The notes beneath the pieces were generated by a model. That model was not told where the DNA came from. It searched no databases and was given only the letters and a program-made list of their open reading frames with translations. Of a stretch of 39,812 bases of DNA, positions 1 through 9,429 are shown piece by piece. The position numbers were made by a program, and so were the translations under genes. Position 1 is the stretch's first letter, and every line of letters starts with the position of its first letter. The DNA is from Minisyncoccota bacterium (GTDB lineage: Bacteria > Patescibacteriota > Minisyncoccia > Phycocordibacterales > JAGLOS01). The DNA lies in the NCBI GenBank assembly GCA_023137615.1, contig JAGLOS010000003.1:1-39812 (forward strand), given 5' to 3'.

Positions 1-113
1 CCACTGTATTCAAATTGCCGCTGTCTTACCTTAGACTTGTCCGGCAATATTTAAAATGCACCAAACAGGTGCGTAAATATAATACCATATTTTCCTCCAA
101 AAACAATTCTACT

Positions 114-302
114 AAGCAAAAAGAAAAGCCCCCGGATGGATAAGGACCTTTCAAAAACATTAACTATTAAACTATCGAAAAGTGTGTGACCCCCGTGGGT
201 CTTCCTCGTACAAATGGAATATACCATCCTACAATTCGTCCCATTTGGGCCAGATTTCAAAAAATCGGAAACACTCTAAATAGCTGTGTGAAGATCTGAC
301 CA
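114..302 (-). ncRNA. Candidate structured non-coding RNA downstream of dnaX (unidentified)
   Basis: Consensus promoter just upstream; stem GGTCAGAT/ATCTGGCC (294-301 with 248-255, one G-U); GACCC/GGGTC hairpin (189-202); C/G-rich then T-rich end (minus CCGGGGGCTTTTCTTTTT). No known family recognised. Confidence 0.3.
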
Positions 303-308
303 AGGTTG

Positions 309-338
309 ATAATACTATATATTATACTTTCTTGTCAA
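309..338 (-). promoter_or_regulatory. Sigma70-like promoter inside the dnaX 3' end, reading toward window start
   Basis: Minus strand TTGACA (338-333), 18-nt spacer, TATTAT (314-309). Confidence 0.5.
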
Positions 339-1365
339 GCAGATCGATCAATGCAAGCTCGACGGGCAGATGTACAATATATGAAAAATCGAGTTTTGAA
401 TACGCCTCAAGAAAAGCAAGAACTGTTTTTGATGAAATGGCGGTATTTTTCGCATCGCTCAACTTTTTCAAGAATTCAAAATCGTCTTCGTCGAGTTCTT
501 CTTTGATCTCCTTTTCCATAGCCGGAGCATTGCGAAGAAGAAGAACGAAACGAAGTTTCGCCAAAATAAGCTTTACAAATATTTTCATATTAATATTCCC
601 CTCAGCCGCCTTGTTGACCGCAACAAGCCCCGCCTCAAGATCGTTTTCAGAGATCGCAATGATCACATTGTCGATAAGCGCTCGGCGCGGCGCACCGGTG
701 ATCGCCTCCACCTCCTCTGCTGTGATCTTTTTGTCAGCCGAAGTACTGATCACTTTTTGTACTATTCCCAAAGTATCGCGAAAAGCTCCGTCACCAAGGA
801 TCGCAATGAGCTGCGCCGCGGACGGATCAAGAGTATAACCCTCTTTTTTTGCTATTTTAAGCGACACCTCTTTGAGTGTTGTTTGTGAGGGTTTTTTGAA
901 GTTAAAGGTCTGACATCGCGATACGATCGTCGTAGGAAGTTTCTCTGCTTCCGTGGTCGCCAAGATAAAGACAACATGTGAAGGTGGTTCTTCCAAAGTC
1001 TTTAACAATGCATTGAACGCTTCTTTGGTAAGCATGTGCACTTCGTCTATGATATATACTTTATATTTTGAGTCGAACGGAAGCGTCGACACCGAGTCTC
1101 GCAGTTCGCGGATGTCATCAATACCTCGATTCGACGCGGCGTCTATTTCATACAGATCACTTGCCGATGTACCCAACTCTTTTGCAAAAATACGCGCAAT
1201 ACTCGTCTTTCCGATACCTCGGCTACCCGCAAAAAGATATGCGTGTGCAAATGTCTCGTTTTTGAGTGAGCTTTGAAGCGTATTTACAATATGATCCTGT
1301 CCAATAATATCTTTGAATTCCATTGGACGATGTTTTCTATAGAGTGTTGTTTCTTCTTGAGTCAT
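322..1365 (-). CDS. dnaX: DNA polymerase III subunit gamma (DnaX-like clamp loader ATPase), short form
   Basis: ORF with YRKHRPMEFKDIIGQDHIVNTL, Walker A GSRGIGKTS, EIDAASNRGIDDIRELRD, YIIDEVHMLTKEAFNALLKTLEEPP, SRCQTFNFKK. Confidence 0.95.
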   Translation of the reverse strand: MTQEETTLYRKHRPMEFKDIIGQDHIVNTLQSSLKNETFAHAYLFAGSRGIGKTSIARIFAKELGTSASDLYEIDAASNRGIDDIRELRDSVSTLPFDSKYKVYIIDEVHMLTKEAFNALLKTLEEPPSHVVFILATTEAEKLPTTIVSRCQTFNFKKPSQTTLKEVSLKIAKKEGYTLDPSAAQLIAILGDGAFRDTLGIVQKVISTSADKKITAEEVEAITGAPRRALIDNVIIAISENDLEAGLVAVNKAAEGNINMKIFVKLILAKLRFVLLLRNAPAMEKEIKEELDEDDFEFLKKLSDAKNTAISSKTVLAFLEAYSKLDFSYIVHLPVELALIDLLDKKV

Positions 1366-1398
1366 GTCTCATATTATACACGAACATATGAGACAAAC

Positions 1399-1425
1399 AA
1401 AAAACCCGCATTTAACGGGTTTTTT
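1399..1425. terminator. Intrinsic terminator between the 157-aa gene and dnaX
   Basis: AAAAAACCCG-cattta a-CGGGTTTTTT perfect hairpin with A/T tracts. Confidence 0.8.
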
Positions 1426-1499
1426 GCCATGTAAAATATTTTAATCTATAAATCTATATCATTTAAAGTTTTCATAGTATTTTTATTATACGGATCTCG

Positions 1500-1973
1500 T
1501 TATTTCTTAGCAACTTTTTTGACCGCTTTTTTCTTCACCGGCTTCTTCTCCGCCGTTGCTTTGACCACTTTCTTGGCTGCTTTGTTTGTGGCCTTTTTTA
1601 CAACCTTCCTCGCTTTCTTTGCGGTTTTTTTAGCTTTTGGTTCTATATCTTTTTGGATCTTTTTCCAGTGCTTGCGCAGATCATCCATCATCTCGTGAAC
1701 ATCATCACTGTCTATGTCTTTAACTTTTGAGTATTTGTCACTAACTTTGTCGATGATCTTATTATAATCATCTTCATCAACCTTCTGAAGCTTTTCGATC
1801 TTCTCAAGAACCTCTCCTTTTGCCTTGAGCATCCAACCTTTTACTTTTTTGCGGTTCTTTGCCGCTTCTTTACCTCCATATAAAAAATACCCCGCAGCTG
1901 CGGTCGCGGCAAGGATTGCAAGACCAAATCCGTGAGAACCTTTGTCGTCACACTTTTTAATTTCTTTTGTCAT
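1500..1973 (-). CDS. Membrane-anchored protein with Lys/Ala-rich histone H1-like C-terminal tail
   Basis: N-terminal hydrophobic segment FGLAILAATAAAGYFLYGG followed by KKTAKKARKVVKKATNKAAKKVVKATAEKKPVKKKAVKKVAKK. Confidence 0.7.
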   Translation of the reverse strand: MTKEIKKCDDKGSHGFGLAILAATAAAGYFLYGGKEAAKNRKKVKGWMLKAKGEVLEKIEKLQKVDEDDYNKIIDKVSDKYSKVKDIDSDDVHEMMDDLRKHWKKIQKDIEPKAKKTAKKARKVVKKATNKAAKKVVKATAEKKPVKKKAVKKVAKK

Positions 1974-1995
1974 AATAATACCTAAAAACTAATAA

Positions 1996-2283
1996 TTATT
2001 TTTTCTTTTTTTTGTTCTGCCTTTTTTGGTTAAAACCGGCGACAGCGGTAACGATGGACAAAATAAATCCTGTCCATACTCCTTTATCGTTGAGTTTCAT
2101 ACGTACCTCGGAGAGATCTTCTGACAAAGTCTCTGTGCCCTTGCGTATCGTTGCCAAAAAACCATGTATGTCTCGCAGTATCTTTATCACATACATGATC
2201 GCGATCAAAAATACAACCGTGATAAAGACCACAGAAACAGAGCTGATAAAAAAGAAAACATCTGATTGAAGAACGCTATTCAT
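1996..2283 (-). CDS. Small membrane protein with two predicted hydrophobic segments
   Basis: FFISSVSVVFITVVFLIAIMYVI and GFILSIVTAVAGF; positioned between two genes of the same strand. Confidence 0.6.
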   Translation of the reverse strand: MNSVLQSDVFFFISSVSVVFITVVFLIAIMYVIKILRDIHGFLATIRKGTETLSEDLSEVRMKLNDKGVWTGFILSIVTAVAGFNQKRQNKKKKK

Positions 2284-2327
2284 ATATATAATTATACTTT
2301 GTTTTCTCTTTTAAGAAAAGTGGAGAA

Positions 2328-3317
2328 TTATTTTTTGAGAAATTCTTCAACTATTTCTTCCACTTCATCTGCTGAGGACACTTCCATAAGTCGTATACGT
2401 AATTCCTTTGCACCGTCAAAGCCGGTCACATATGCCTTGAAGTGTTTTTTCATAATTGCAAAATTTTTGACATCACCAAGTTTTTCTTTAAAGAGTTTTG
2501 TATGTTCAACCATAACACGCAATATTTTTTCAAGCGGCAAATTTTCTTTTGCCACTTTCTGATTAAAAAACCACGGATCACCAAAAACACCGCGCCCCAC
2601 CATAACACCATCAACACCGTACTGTTGCACTTTCTCCTGCGCCTCTTGGATACTTTTCACATCACCATTACCAATAATAAGAGTATCCGTGCCTTTTGCC
2701 ATTTCAACCACTTTTGCAATATCATCCCAACGCGCATCTGTAAGTGACAATTCTTTCCTTGTTCTGCCATGTATGGTGAGCACGGGCACTTTAGTATCGA
2801 GAAGGTACGGTATCCACTCGTCTATCTCTTCTTTGTTATAACCGATGCGAGTCTTGACTGACACGGGGATATCACCGGCGCCCTCCATTGTCGCATAAAT
2901 AACCTCTTGCGCGAGTTTTGGTGTTTTGATCATTGCAGCTCCGGCACCTTGTTTTTCGATACTTCTATCCGGGCATCCCATATTGATATCAACCCCATCA
3001 AATCCCATTTTGTTTACAAGCTCTGCTGTCTTGCGACAATTATCAGGGTCACTGCCAAATATCTGCGCTACGATCGGTCTTTCATTCTCTTGAAATTTTA
3101 GATCGCGTTTAATGATGTCGCGCCCAGGGCTGCACAAACCGTCACACGAGACAAACTCAGTCCAAAAAACATGCGGTCCGCCGTGTGATGTACCGTGTTC
3201 ACTGTACTTTACAAACATTTGTCGAAAAGGCGCATCGGTGACATCCGCCATCGGCGCTAATACAAAAAATGGTTTTTTTAATTCCGCCCAAAATCCCCGT
3301 ACGATCTTTTTCTTCAT
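2328..3317 (-). CDS. dus: tRNA-dihydrouridine synthase
   Basis: FVLAPMADVTDAPFR, VDINMGCPDRSIEKQGAGAAMI, PVSVKTRIGY, LTIHGRTRKE, IIGNGDV, GVMVGRGVFGDPWFF. Confidence 0.93.
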   Translation of the reverse strand: MKKKIVRGFWAELKKPFFVLAPMADVTDAPFRQMFVKYSEHGTSHGGPHVFWTEFVSCDGLCSPGRDIIKRDLKFQENERPIVAQIFGSDPDNCRKTAELVNKMGFDGVDINMGCPDRSIEKQGAGAAMIKTPKLAQEVIYATMEGAGDIPVSVKTRIGYNKEEIDEWIPYLLDTKVPVLTIHGRTRKELSLTDARWDDIAKVVEMAKGTDTLIIGNGDVKSIQEAQEKVQQYGVDGVMVGRGVFGDPWFFNQKVAKENLPLEKILRVMVEHTKLFKEKLGDVKNFAIMKKHFKAYVTGFDGAKELRIRLMEVSSADEVEEIVEEFLKK

Positions 3318-3385
3318 TGAACTACTATATGGAAGAAATTCAAATAAATCAACCGGTTAGCAACTAGTAACTAAAAACCAATCAA

Positions 3386-5860
3386 TCAAGTAAGATCCTC
3401 CGGCAAAAGAGTAAATTTGCTTCCTTCTTTGATATCTCCACGAATAAGTTTCTCTGCGATCACTTGTTCCAGATTTTCTTGTATATAACGATTCATTGGT
3501 CGCGCTCCAAAAACAGGATCAACTCCCTGCTGTGCCACATACTCGACCATCTCAGACGTGATTTCCATATCAAGACCTCGATTGCGCAAACGCAGACGCA
3601 GCTTCTCCAACATGATCCCTGATATTTTCCTAATATGTTCCAACTCAAGAGGATGAAACAATACTACCGCATCAAAACGATTCAAAAACTCCGGTTTGAA
3701 AATGCGTTCTTTGATAATATGATCCACAATCTCTTTTTGAATATTTTTTGTATCAACCTCTTGTTGCATTTTTTCAAATATCAAATTACTTCCCGCATTT
3801 GATGTTGCAATGAAAATGACATTTCGTGCATTCACACGCTTACCCTTAACATCGGAAAAGAACCCTTCGTCAAGTATCTGCAAGAAAAGATCGTGTACCT
3901 GCGTAGCGCTTTTCTCAAACTCATCAAGAAGCACCACGCCATATGAATGTTCCCGCAAGGTTCGTGTCAAAACACCTATTTGTCCACCATCAAACGAACC
4001 AATGAGACGCGCAACCGCGTCACCTCCGGCAAATTCCGACATATCAAGTCGTGTCATATTCTTCTCATCTCCAAAGAAAAGTGCCGCAAGGGCTTTTGCC
4101 GTCTCGGTCTTCCCCACTCCCGTAGGACCGACAAACAAAAATGATCCTATTGGTCGACGAGTGTTGCGCACACCGGCTCTCGAGCGGCGCATGGCATTAC
4201 TCACTACAACGATCGCCTCATCTTGTCCAATAACACGCTTGTGCAGCAGATCTTCAACGTTAAGCAATGTTTCTCTTTCCGCTTCTTTGATCTGACCAAG
4301 TGGCACTCCCGTCTTTTTCTCGACTATATCAAGAATATCCTGCTTCTCGACGAGAATTTTATGTTTTCTGATAACATGCGCCGGTAATTCCACAAGAATA
4401 TCGATAGCCTTATCGGGCATAACAGGATCAGAAAAATGATCCATTACCGCGCGAATCACCGTTTTGAGAGAATTATAGGTGAACAAAACACCACTATGCT
4501 TTTCGAGTTCTTCCGCAACATTTTGTAGTACCTCTACCATTTCTTCGTCGCCGGGATGCTCAACAAGTATGTGTTCAAATCTCTGTTTGATCGTTGGATC
4601 TTGTTCCAACAAATGATGATAGTTATCTTTGTTCGAAAGAGCAACGATCTGGATCCCCGCGGACGCAAAATACGGATCCATCAAACGTATAACATCAGTT
4701 CCCAAATACTGTGCACTCAACACAAAAGCCGACAGATCTCTAAAAATAAAAAGAATATTTCCGGCGGCAACCGCATCGTTGAGTATTTTTATAAATTGAA
4801 TTTCAAGATCATTCTTGCTTTGTGATTGTGAGACCAAAAACTCACCGTCAAAAAGCATGGGGCGTTTTCTCTCCAGAGCGGGCGGCACTTTTCCGGAATG
4901 GATATCTCGGGCAAATGAGTAGACAACGTCCATCTTGCCTTCTCCCGGTTCGCCGACAAGCAACACATTTGATTCTCGCGCGCACGACAAAAGATCCTTG
5001 AGTTGTTGAAGGTACTCGGCTCCTTTCTCGGATAGTGCGTTGAGAGACGCACCCCCTTCGTGTCCACTCAATTCATGCGCATAGCGGCGCAGTATATATG
5101 CTTGTCCGTACGACCAGTCAGAACCGATCCCTTCTATTTTTTCGAGATTGGCAGCAGTCCACCAACGCCTCTTTTCTTTTGTCTTTTCGTTTATCTTTAC
5201 AACCCAACTTGTCGCACCAAAGAAATCTTCTTTTTGAGTTCCTTTAGAGAACAAAAAATCAGCAAAAGTGGGATCATTTTGAAAAATATATTGTGCCAGA
5301 TCAGTGAGTGCAAAAACCTCTCCATCACGCATCTGCGGGTGTGAATAACGAACAACATGTTCTCTTGTATTCAAATGTGTCTCAACAATATCATCGTACA
5401 GACCGCTACGGTGCAATATCTCCCTGCCGATATCTGAGAGACAAAATGCCGCGGTAATATCTCTGTCTTGCACATTTAAAAGTATACGCAACACATGAAA
5501 ACTGAACATGTCTTCCGGTATACGATCTTTTCCATTTACCGTCGCGTCCTCTTTTTCTTTAAAATAATAGGAACAAAAGAATGCCTCAATAGAATATACA
5601 CATATCCAAAAAGCGAAAGAAAGTAATACAAGACCAAATATCTTTGGCAGTATCATATCAAACACCAACTCAATGTTACCATTGAGCAAATGAAATTGGT
5701 TTATAACCATAATCACAATGATCACTGTCAAAAAAGACAAAAGGAACGCGACTGTTATTTTATAGATACGTCTTCGAAAACTCGAAGATAGCACCTCCTC
5801 AAGAAGCACGATCGGATACAAGTAACTTTTTTTTAATTGATATCGGCTTTTTTCTTCCAT
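3386..5860 (-). CDS. Membrane-anchored ClpB/ClpC-type double AAA+ ATPase
   Basis: Two N-terminal hydrophobic segments; D2 Walker A GPTGVGKTETAKAL, Walker B VVLLDEFEKS, IATSNAGSNLI, FKPEFLNRFDAVVLFHPL. D1 Walker motifs degenerate (see findings). Confidence 0.9.
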   Translation of the reverse strand: MEEKSRYQLKKSYLYPIVLLEEVLSSSFRRRIYKITVAFLLSFLTVIIVIMVINQFHLLNGNIELVFDMILPKIFGLVLLSFAFWICVYSIEAFFCSYYFKEKEDATVNGKDRIPEDMFSFHVLRILLNVQDRDITAAFCLSDIGREILHRSGLYDDIVETHLNTREHVVRYSHPQMRDGEVFALTDLAQYIFQNDPTFADFLFSKGTQKEDFFGATSWVVKINEKTKEKRRWWTAANLEKIEGIGSDWSYGQAYILRRYAHELSGHEGGASLNALSEKGAEYLQQLKDLLSCARESNVLLVGEPGEGKMDVVYSFARDIHSGKVPPALERKRPMLFDGEFLVSQSQSKNDLEIQFIKILNDAVAAGNILFIFRDLSAFVLSAQYLGTDVIRLMDPYFASAGIQIVALSNKDNYHHLLEQDPTIKQRFEHILVEHPGDEEMVEVLQNVAEELEKHSGVLFTYNSLKTVIRAVMDHFSDPVMPDKAIDILVELPAHVIRKHKILVEKQDILDIVEKKTGVPLGQIKEAERETLLNVEDLLHKRVIGQDEAIVVVSNAMRRSRAGVRNTRRPIGSFLFVGPTGVGKTETAKALAALFFGDEKNMTRLDMSEFAGGDAVARLIGSFDGGQIGVLTRTLREHSYGVVLLDEFEKSATQVHDLFLQILDEGFFSDVKGKRVNARNVIFIATSNAGSNLIFEKMQQEVDTKNIQKEIVDHIIKERIFKPEFLNRFDAVVLFHPLELEHIRKISGIMLEKLRLRLRNRGLDMEITSEMVEYVAQQGVDPVFGARPMNRYIQENLEQVIAEKLIRGDIKEGSKFTLLPEDLT

Positions 5861-5863
5861 GAT

Positions 5864-6289
5864 CTATACAAAAAATATTAAATGCAGCCCGGCAACTCCG
5901 ACAAACAAGACAACCGCCGGCAATACCGCCCATACCACCAAAAATTGGATACCGACAATAACAACGATCATAATAAATATAAATCCGATGGTAATGAGCA
6001 TCAGACGCATCACAAATCCAACAAGCCGCATCATAAGATTGACCATTTTTGTAGATAGATAATCTCCGATATCAAATCCTCGGGTCTCGCGCTGTGCTTC
6101 AATCCTTTTCCATGGTTGAAAGAGTGTCCGAAACAACGCAGAGATAGAAAAAAAATGAAATACAAAATGCGTTATGTTCCGCCAAATGTGAAAAATATCA
6201 ACAAACGCTTTGGAGTAATGCCAACGAAAATAGTCACGCAAAATAATTGTGAATATCATACAAAAATTATACACCAGAACCCTCCTCAA
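5864..6289 (-). CDS. Integral membrane protein encoded next to the Clp-type ATPase
   Basis: Several hydrophobic segments; only 3 bp separate it from the Clp-type ORF. Start may be at internal Met (MIFTII). Confidence 0.65.
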   Translation of the reverse strand: MRRVLVYNFCMIFTIILRDYFRWHYSKAFVDIFHIWRNITHFVFHFFSISALFRTLFQPWKRIEAQRETRGFDIGDYLSTKMVNLMMRLVGFVMRLMLITIGFIFIMIVVIVGIQFLVVWAVLPAVVLFVGVAGLHLIFFV

Positions 6290-6322
6290 AAGTAGTGTGT
6301 GTAATATTTTTTAAACTATTAT

Positions 6323-7228
6323 TTATTCAAATTTAAACAGTACTTTATTCGCAAATCGCACATCGACATATTCTATCTGAGAGGGGGTCTTTTCTGATGA
6401 CTCTGTAAATTTCTTTTCATACGCGGTCTTTATTTTTCCCAAAACCTCCACCAAGTCCTGTGTCGGAGAAAATTTAAGAATACCTCCACTGTCCATACTG
6501 ATCTCGAAAAGGTCTTCGTCTCGTATTGTTAGTGAATATGAACCGATGGATATCTGTTCGAGAGAACGGACAAAGCTTATAACAAGCACAAAAGTCTCTT
6601 TAGGCAATAACTGTATTCCAATAACACTTGCCAGATCATCTACCGCTTTTTCTGCAAGAATATCAGGTGACGTCGTCGCTTCAACCTTTTTATCAAAAAC
6701 AAGCGGAGATCCATAAAGTTCAAAATATACATGATCTGAAAAATATGGTGCTTCTGTAAACACATACCCTGTCTTATCGACAAAATAGCAATCACTCATA
6801 TCATTCTCACTGTCCAACATATATTCCCTGCACCACAATACCGCCGGCTCACGTTCGACAACAGTTATAAGTATCTTTGAAAAATTTATACTGTCTACAG
6901 AAATACTTTTTATTCGAGGGTATTTATCTAAAAGCATGCTCTCTGTGTTTTTCTTCGGAAACAAAAAAGTGTTACGTTTTGGAAATAACCATAATATTTT
7001 TTTTGCCATTTCTTCCTCAACAACTGAAACGATCTCTCCCGCGAGCGTCTCGCTCGCACCTTTGACCTGCACCTTTTTTATCTGGTGACTGTCCATTTGA
7101 GAAAGCCAAACAACACCCGCCACAGCACAAACGACAAGCACCAACACAACGCCACCATAAAATACATTTCTCTTTCGATGGTTACTGGTTGATCTTTTTG
7201 AAATAAGCGGTAAACGTTGAATTCCCAT
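6323..7228 (-). CDS. ftsQ: FtsQ/DivIB-like cell division protein (POTRA-type)
   Basis: Short N-terminal cytoplasmic stretch, single TM (VFYGGVVLVLVVCAVAGVVWLS), POTRA-like VKGASETLAGEIVSVVEEE...ILITVVEREPAVLWC. Confidence 0.7.
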   Translation of the reverse strand: MGIQRLPLISKRSTSNHRKRNVFYGGVVLVLVVCAVAGVVWLSQMDSHQIKKVQVKGASETLAGEIVSVVEEEMAKKILWLFPKRNTFLFPKKNTESMLLDKYPRIKSISVDSINFSKILITVVEREPAVLWCREYMLDSENDMSDCYFVDKTGYVFTEAPYFSDHVYFELYGSPLVFDKKVEATTSPDILAEKAVDDLASVIGIQLLPKETFVLVISFVRSLEQISIGSYSLTIRDEDLFEISMDSGGILKFSPTQDLVEVLGKIKTAYEKKFTESSEKTPSQIEYVDVRFANKVLFKFE

Positions 7229-7237
7229 AGTATATAT

Positions 7238-8425
7238 CTATATAATAGTGTCTCGATCTGTTTTTTCAATAGCAATCCCTTCCTCTGTGTTCTTATTCCA
7301 TATTACCAGAGATTCAACCCCGACATATTTTTGAAGACTTTTTGGTATTCGAATAGACCCGTCTTCGTTTTGGAAATTTTCAATAATACCCTGAAGTATA
7401 CCCTCTCCTGTTACAATACTTCCGTGTAAAGAATGAACAAAGCGGGTAACCTTCTGCTTGTCGACGTATTTAATATTAAGCCGACGTGCTTGAAAATCGT
7501 GAGAATATGACGACGAACACACTTCACGATATTTGCCCGATGTTGGAAAATATATTTCAATGGAATACTTTTTTACATGCTTGGACCCAAGAAGCCCACC
7601 GCAGTATGTCACCACCCGATATGGCAGCCCAAGGGCTTGTATGATCATTTCTTGATCTTTCGTCATCTCTTCGTGCAAAGACACGCTTGTCATGTGATTT
7701 GCTTCACTCAATATGATCTGTTCAAGCACAAAATCCTCTTTTTTATTTTTACGAGAAAATCCATGTGAAAAAGAAATATATTTTTTAGGTAATTCTCCCG
7801 TAACGATCGTTTTGTCCATATGATGAGACAATACTGATGCTTCCGAAGAATGAGCCAAAAACATCCCGTCCTGTGTTATGTAAAAGTCTTCATCTTTTTG
7901 TGGGAAAGATCCGATGCCAATAAAAGCGCTTTTTTCAACAAGAGAGGGTGCGATGACCGGCATATATTCTTTTCCTTTCATGGTGTCGAAAACAAACTGC
8001 CAAAGTGCCATCAAAAGTACGGCGCCTGAATTTTTTAAAAAGGTCTCACCATTATACGTATCTACCATATCGTGATCCTTCGTGAGCCGAGCATATGTAC
8101 GAGGAGTAAAAGTAAATTGTGGAACATCACCCCAGTTTCTTTCCACTCTGTTCTCTTTTGTGGTTTTACCTTCCGGAGTCGACATATCGGGAATATTCGG
8201 AACTTCGATCATCAATATTTGCCATTTCTCCATTGTTTCCTTGAGTCGCTCTTTTTCTTTTGATGTGTCTTGCAGATCTTTTTGTTTTGACCGTATTGTC
8301 TCAAGCAGCTCTCTGCGTGCATCATCTATTGCTATAAGTTTATCAACATCAAGATCAACGTGCTTTTTTTGCGCCGCCATTTTCATGATCTCTTTGTTCT
8401 GTCGGATAAAATTGATGTCGAGCAT
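7238..8425 (-). CDS. serS: Seryl-tRNA synthetase-like protein (class II core, degenerate motifs)
   Basis: MLDINFIRQNKEIMK N-terminus; VPNIPDMSTPEG; ALGLPYRVV; YSIEIYFPTSGKYREVCSSSYSHDFQARRLNIKY; IIENFQNEDGSIRIPKSLQKYVG. Confidence 0.85.
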   Translation of the reverse strand: MLDINFIRQNKEIMKMAAQKKHVDLDVDKLIAIDDARRELLETIRSKQKDLQDTSKEKERLKETMEKWQILMIEVPNIPDMSTPEGKTTKENRVERNWGDVPQFTFTPRTYARLTKDHDMVDTYNGETFLKNSGAVLLMALWQFVFDTMKGKEYMPVIAPSLVEKSAFIGIGSFPQKDEDFYITQDGMFLAHSSEASVLSHHMDKTIVTGELPKKYISFSHGFSRKNKKEDFVLEQIILSEANHMTSVSLHEEMTKDQEMIIQALGLPYRVVTYCGGLLGSKHVKKYSIEIYFPTSGKYREVCSSSYSHDFQARRLNIKYVDKQKVTRFVHSLHGSIVTGEGILQGIIENFQNEDGSIRIPKSLQKYVGVESLVIWNKNTEEGIAIEKTDRDTII

Positions 8426-8466
8426 GCATTACATCATACCATGCCGCATATCAAAGAAAACTGCCG

Positions 8467-9336
8467 ATGTGTTACAATATTTTGATGCACGACATTGAAA
8501 CAAAAGACTCTCTTCCTTTCTCACAACTCAAAGAAATACCTCAACCACCAAAGAAACTCTATACTCAAGGAACCCTTCCTCTCTCTGATACAAAATTCCT
8601 TACTGTTGTGGGTTCACGCAAATTTTCCTCATATGGCAAAATGGCATGCGAGAAACTTATTGGTGGTTTGCGAGGATATAACATATCTATAGTATCCGGT
8701 CTTGCCCTCGGTACCGACACCATCGCACACCAAAGCGCACTCGAAGCGGGGCTGCACACGATTGCAGTACCCGGCTCGGGCTTGAATGAAAAAGTGCTAT
8801 ATCCCGCAACTAATAGACAGCTTGCAAAAAAGATCATTGAGCGGGGCGGGCTTTTGATCTCGGAATTCGAGCCCGATTTTAAAGCAACAATTTGGAGCTT
8901 CCCTCAACGTAATCGTATAATGGCGGGACTCGCCGATGCCGTACTTATAATAGAAGCCGCTGAAAAATCCGGTACGCTCATCACTGCGCGAATGGCGACC
9001 GATTACAACAAAGACGTACTCGTCGTACCCGGCTCAATATTTTCTGAAAATTCAAGCGGTACCAATATGCTCATCCGCCTCGGTGCCACTCCCATTAGAA
9101 ACAGCGACGATATACTTGATGCTCTGGATATGGAAAAAACCGAAAAAGAAGAAACGGACCTTTCAGAATTGTCCGAGGAGGAGCAAAAAATAATTATCGC
9201 TCTTGCCGAGCCACTTTCAAAGGATGAACTGTTGCGTCAAAATATTCTTCCCGCAGAAAAGACAAATGCAACGCTTACTCTTCTTGAGATCAAAGGTATT
9301 ATTAAAGAAGTGGGCGGAAAAATATATAGAGTGTAA
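8467..9336 (+). CDS. dprA: DNA processing protein DprA
   Basis: FLTVVGSRKFSSYG, IVSGLALGTDTIAHQSAL, TIAVPGSGL, ISEFEPDFKATIWSFPQRNRIMAGLADAVLIIEAAEKSGTLITARMA. Start may be internal ATG at 8485. Confidence 0.95.
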   Translation: MCYNILMHDIETKDSLPFSQLKEIPQPPKKLYTQGTLPLSDTKFLTVVGSRKFSSYGKMACEKLIGGLRGYNISIVSGLALGTDTIAHQSALEAGLHTIAVPGSGLNEKVLYPATNRQLAKKIIERGGLLISEFEPDFKATIWSFPQRNRIMAGLADAVLIIEAAEKSGTLITARMATDYNKDVLVVPGSIFSENSSGTNMLIRLGATPIRNSDDILDALDMEKTEKEETDLSELSEEEQKIIIALAEPLSKDELLRQNILPAEKTNATLTLLEIKGIIKEVGGKIYRV

Positions 9337-9429
9337 AAATAGAAGTATTTTTATGAAAATAAACTTTTCTTCACTTTTCCCCTTGTAAAAAATTTGCCAA
9401 AAAAAATTATTTATAGTACATATACATAG

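Noticed and set aside
51-260. 69-aa minus-strand ORF at the window start
   Set aside because: No recognisable domain; region has hairpins and promoter-like boxes better explained as non-coding RNA.
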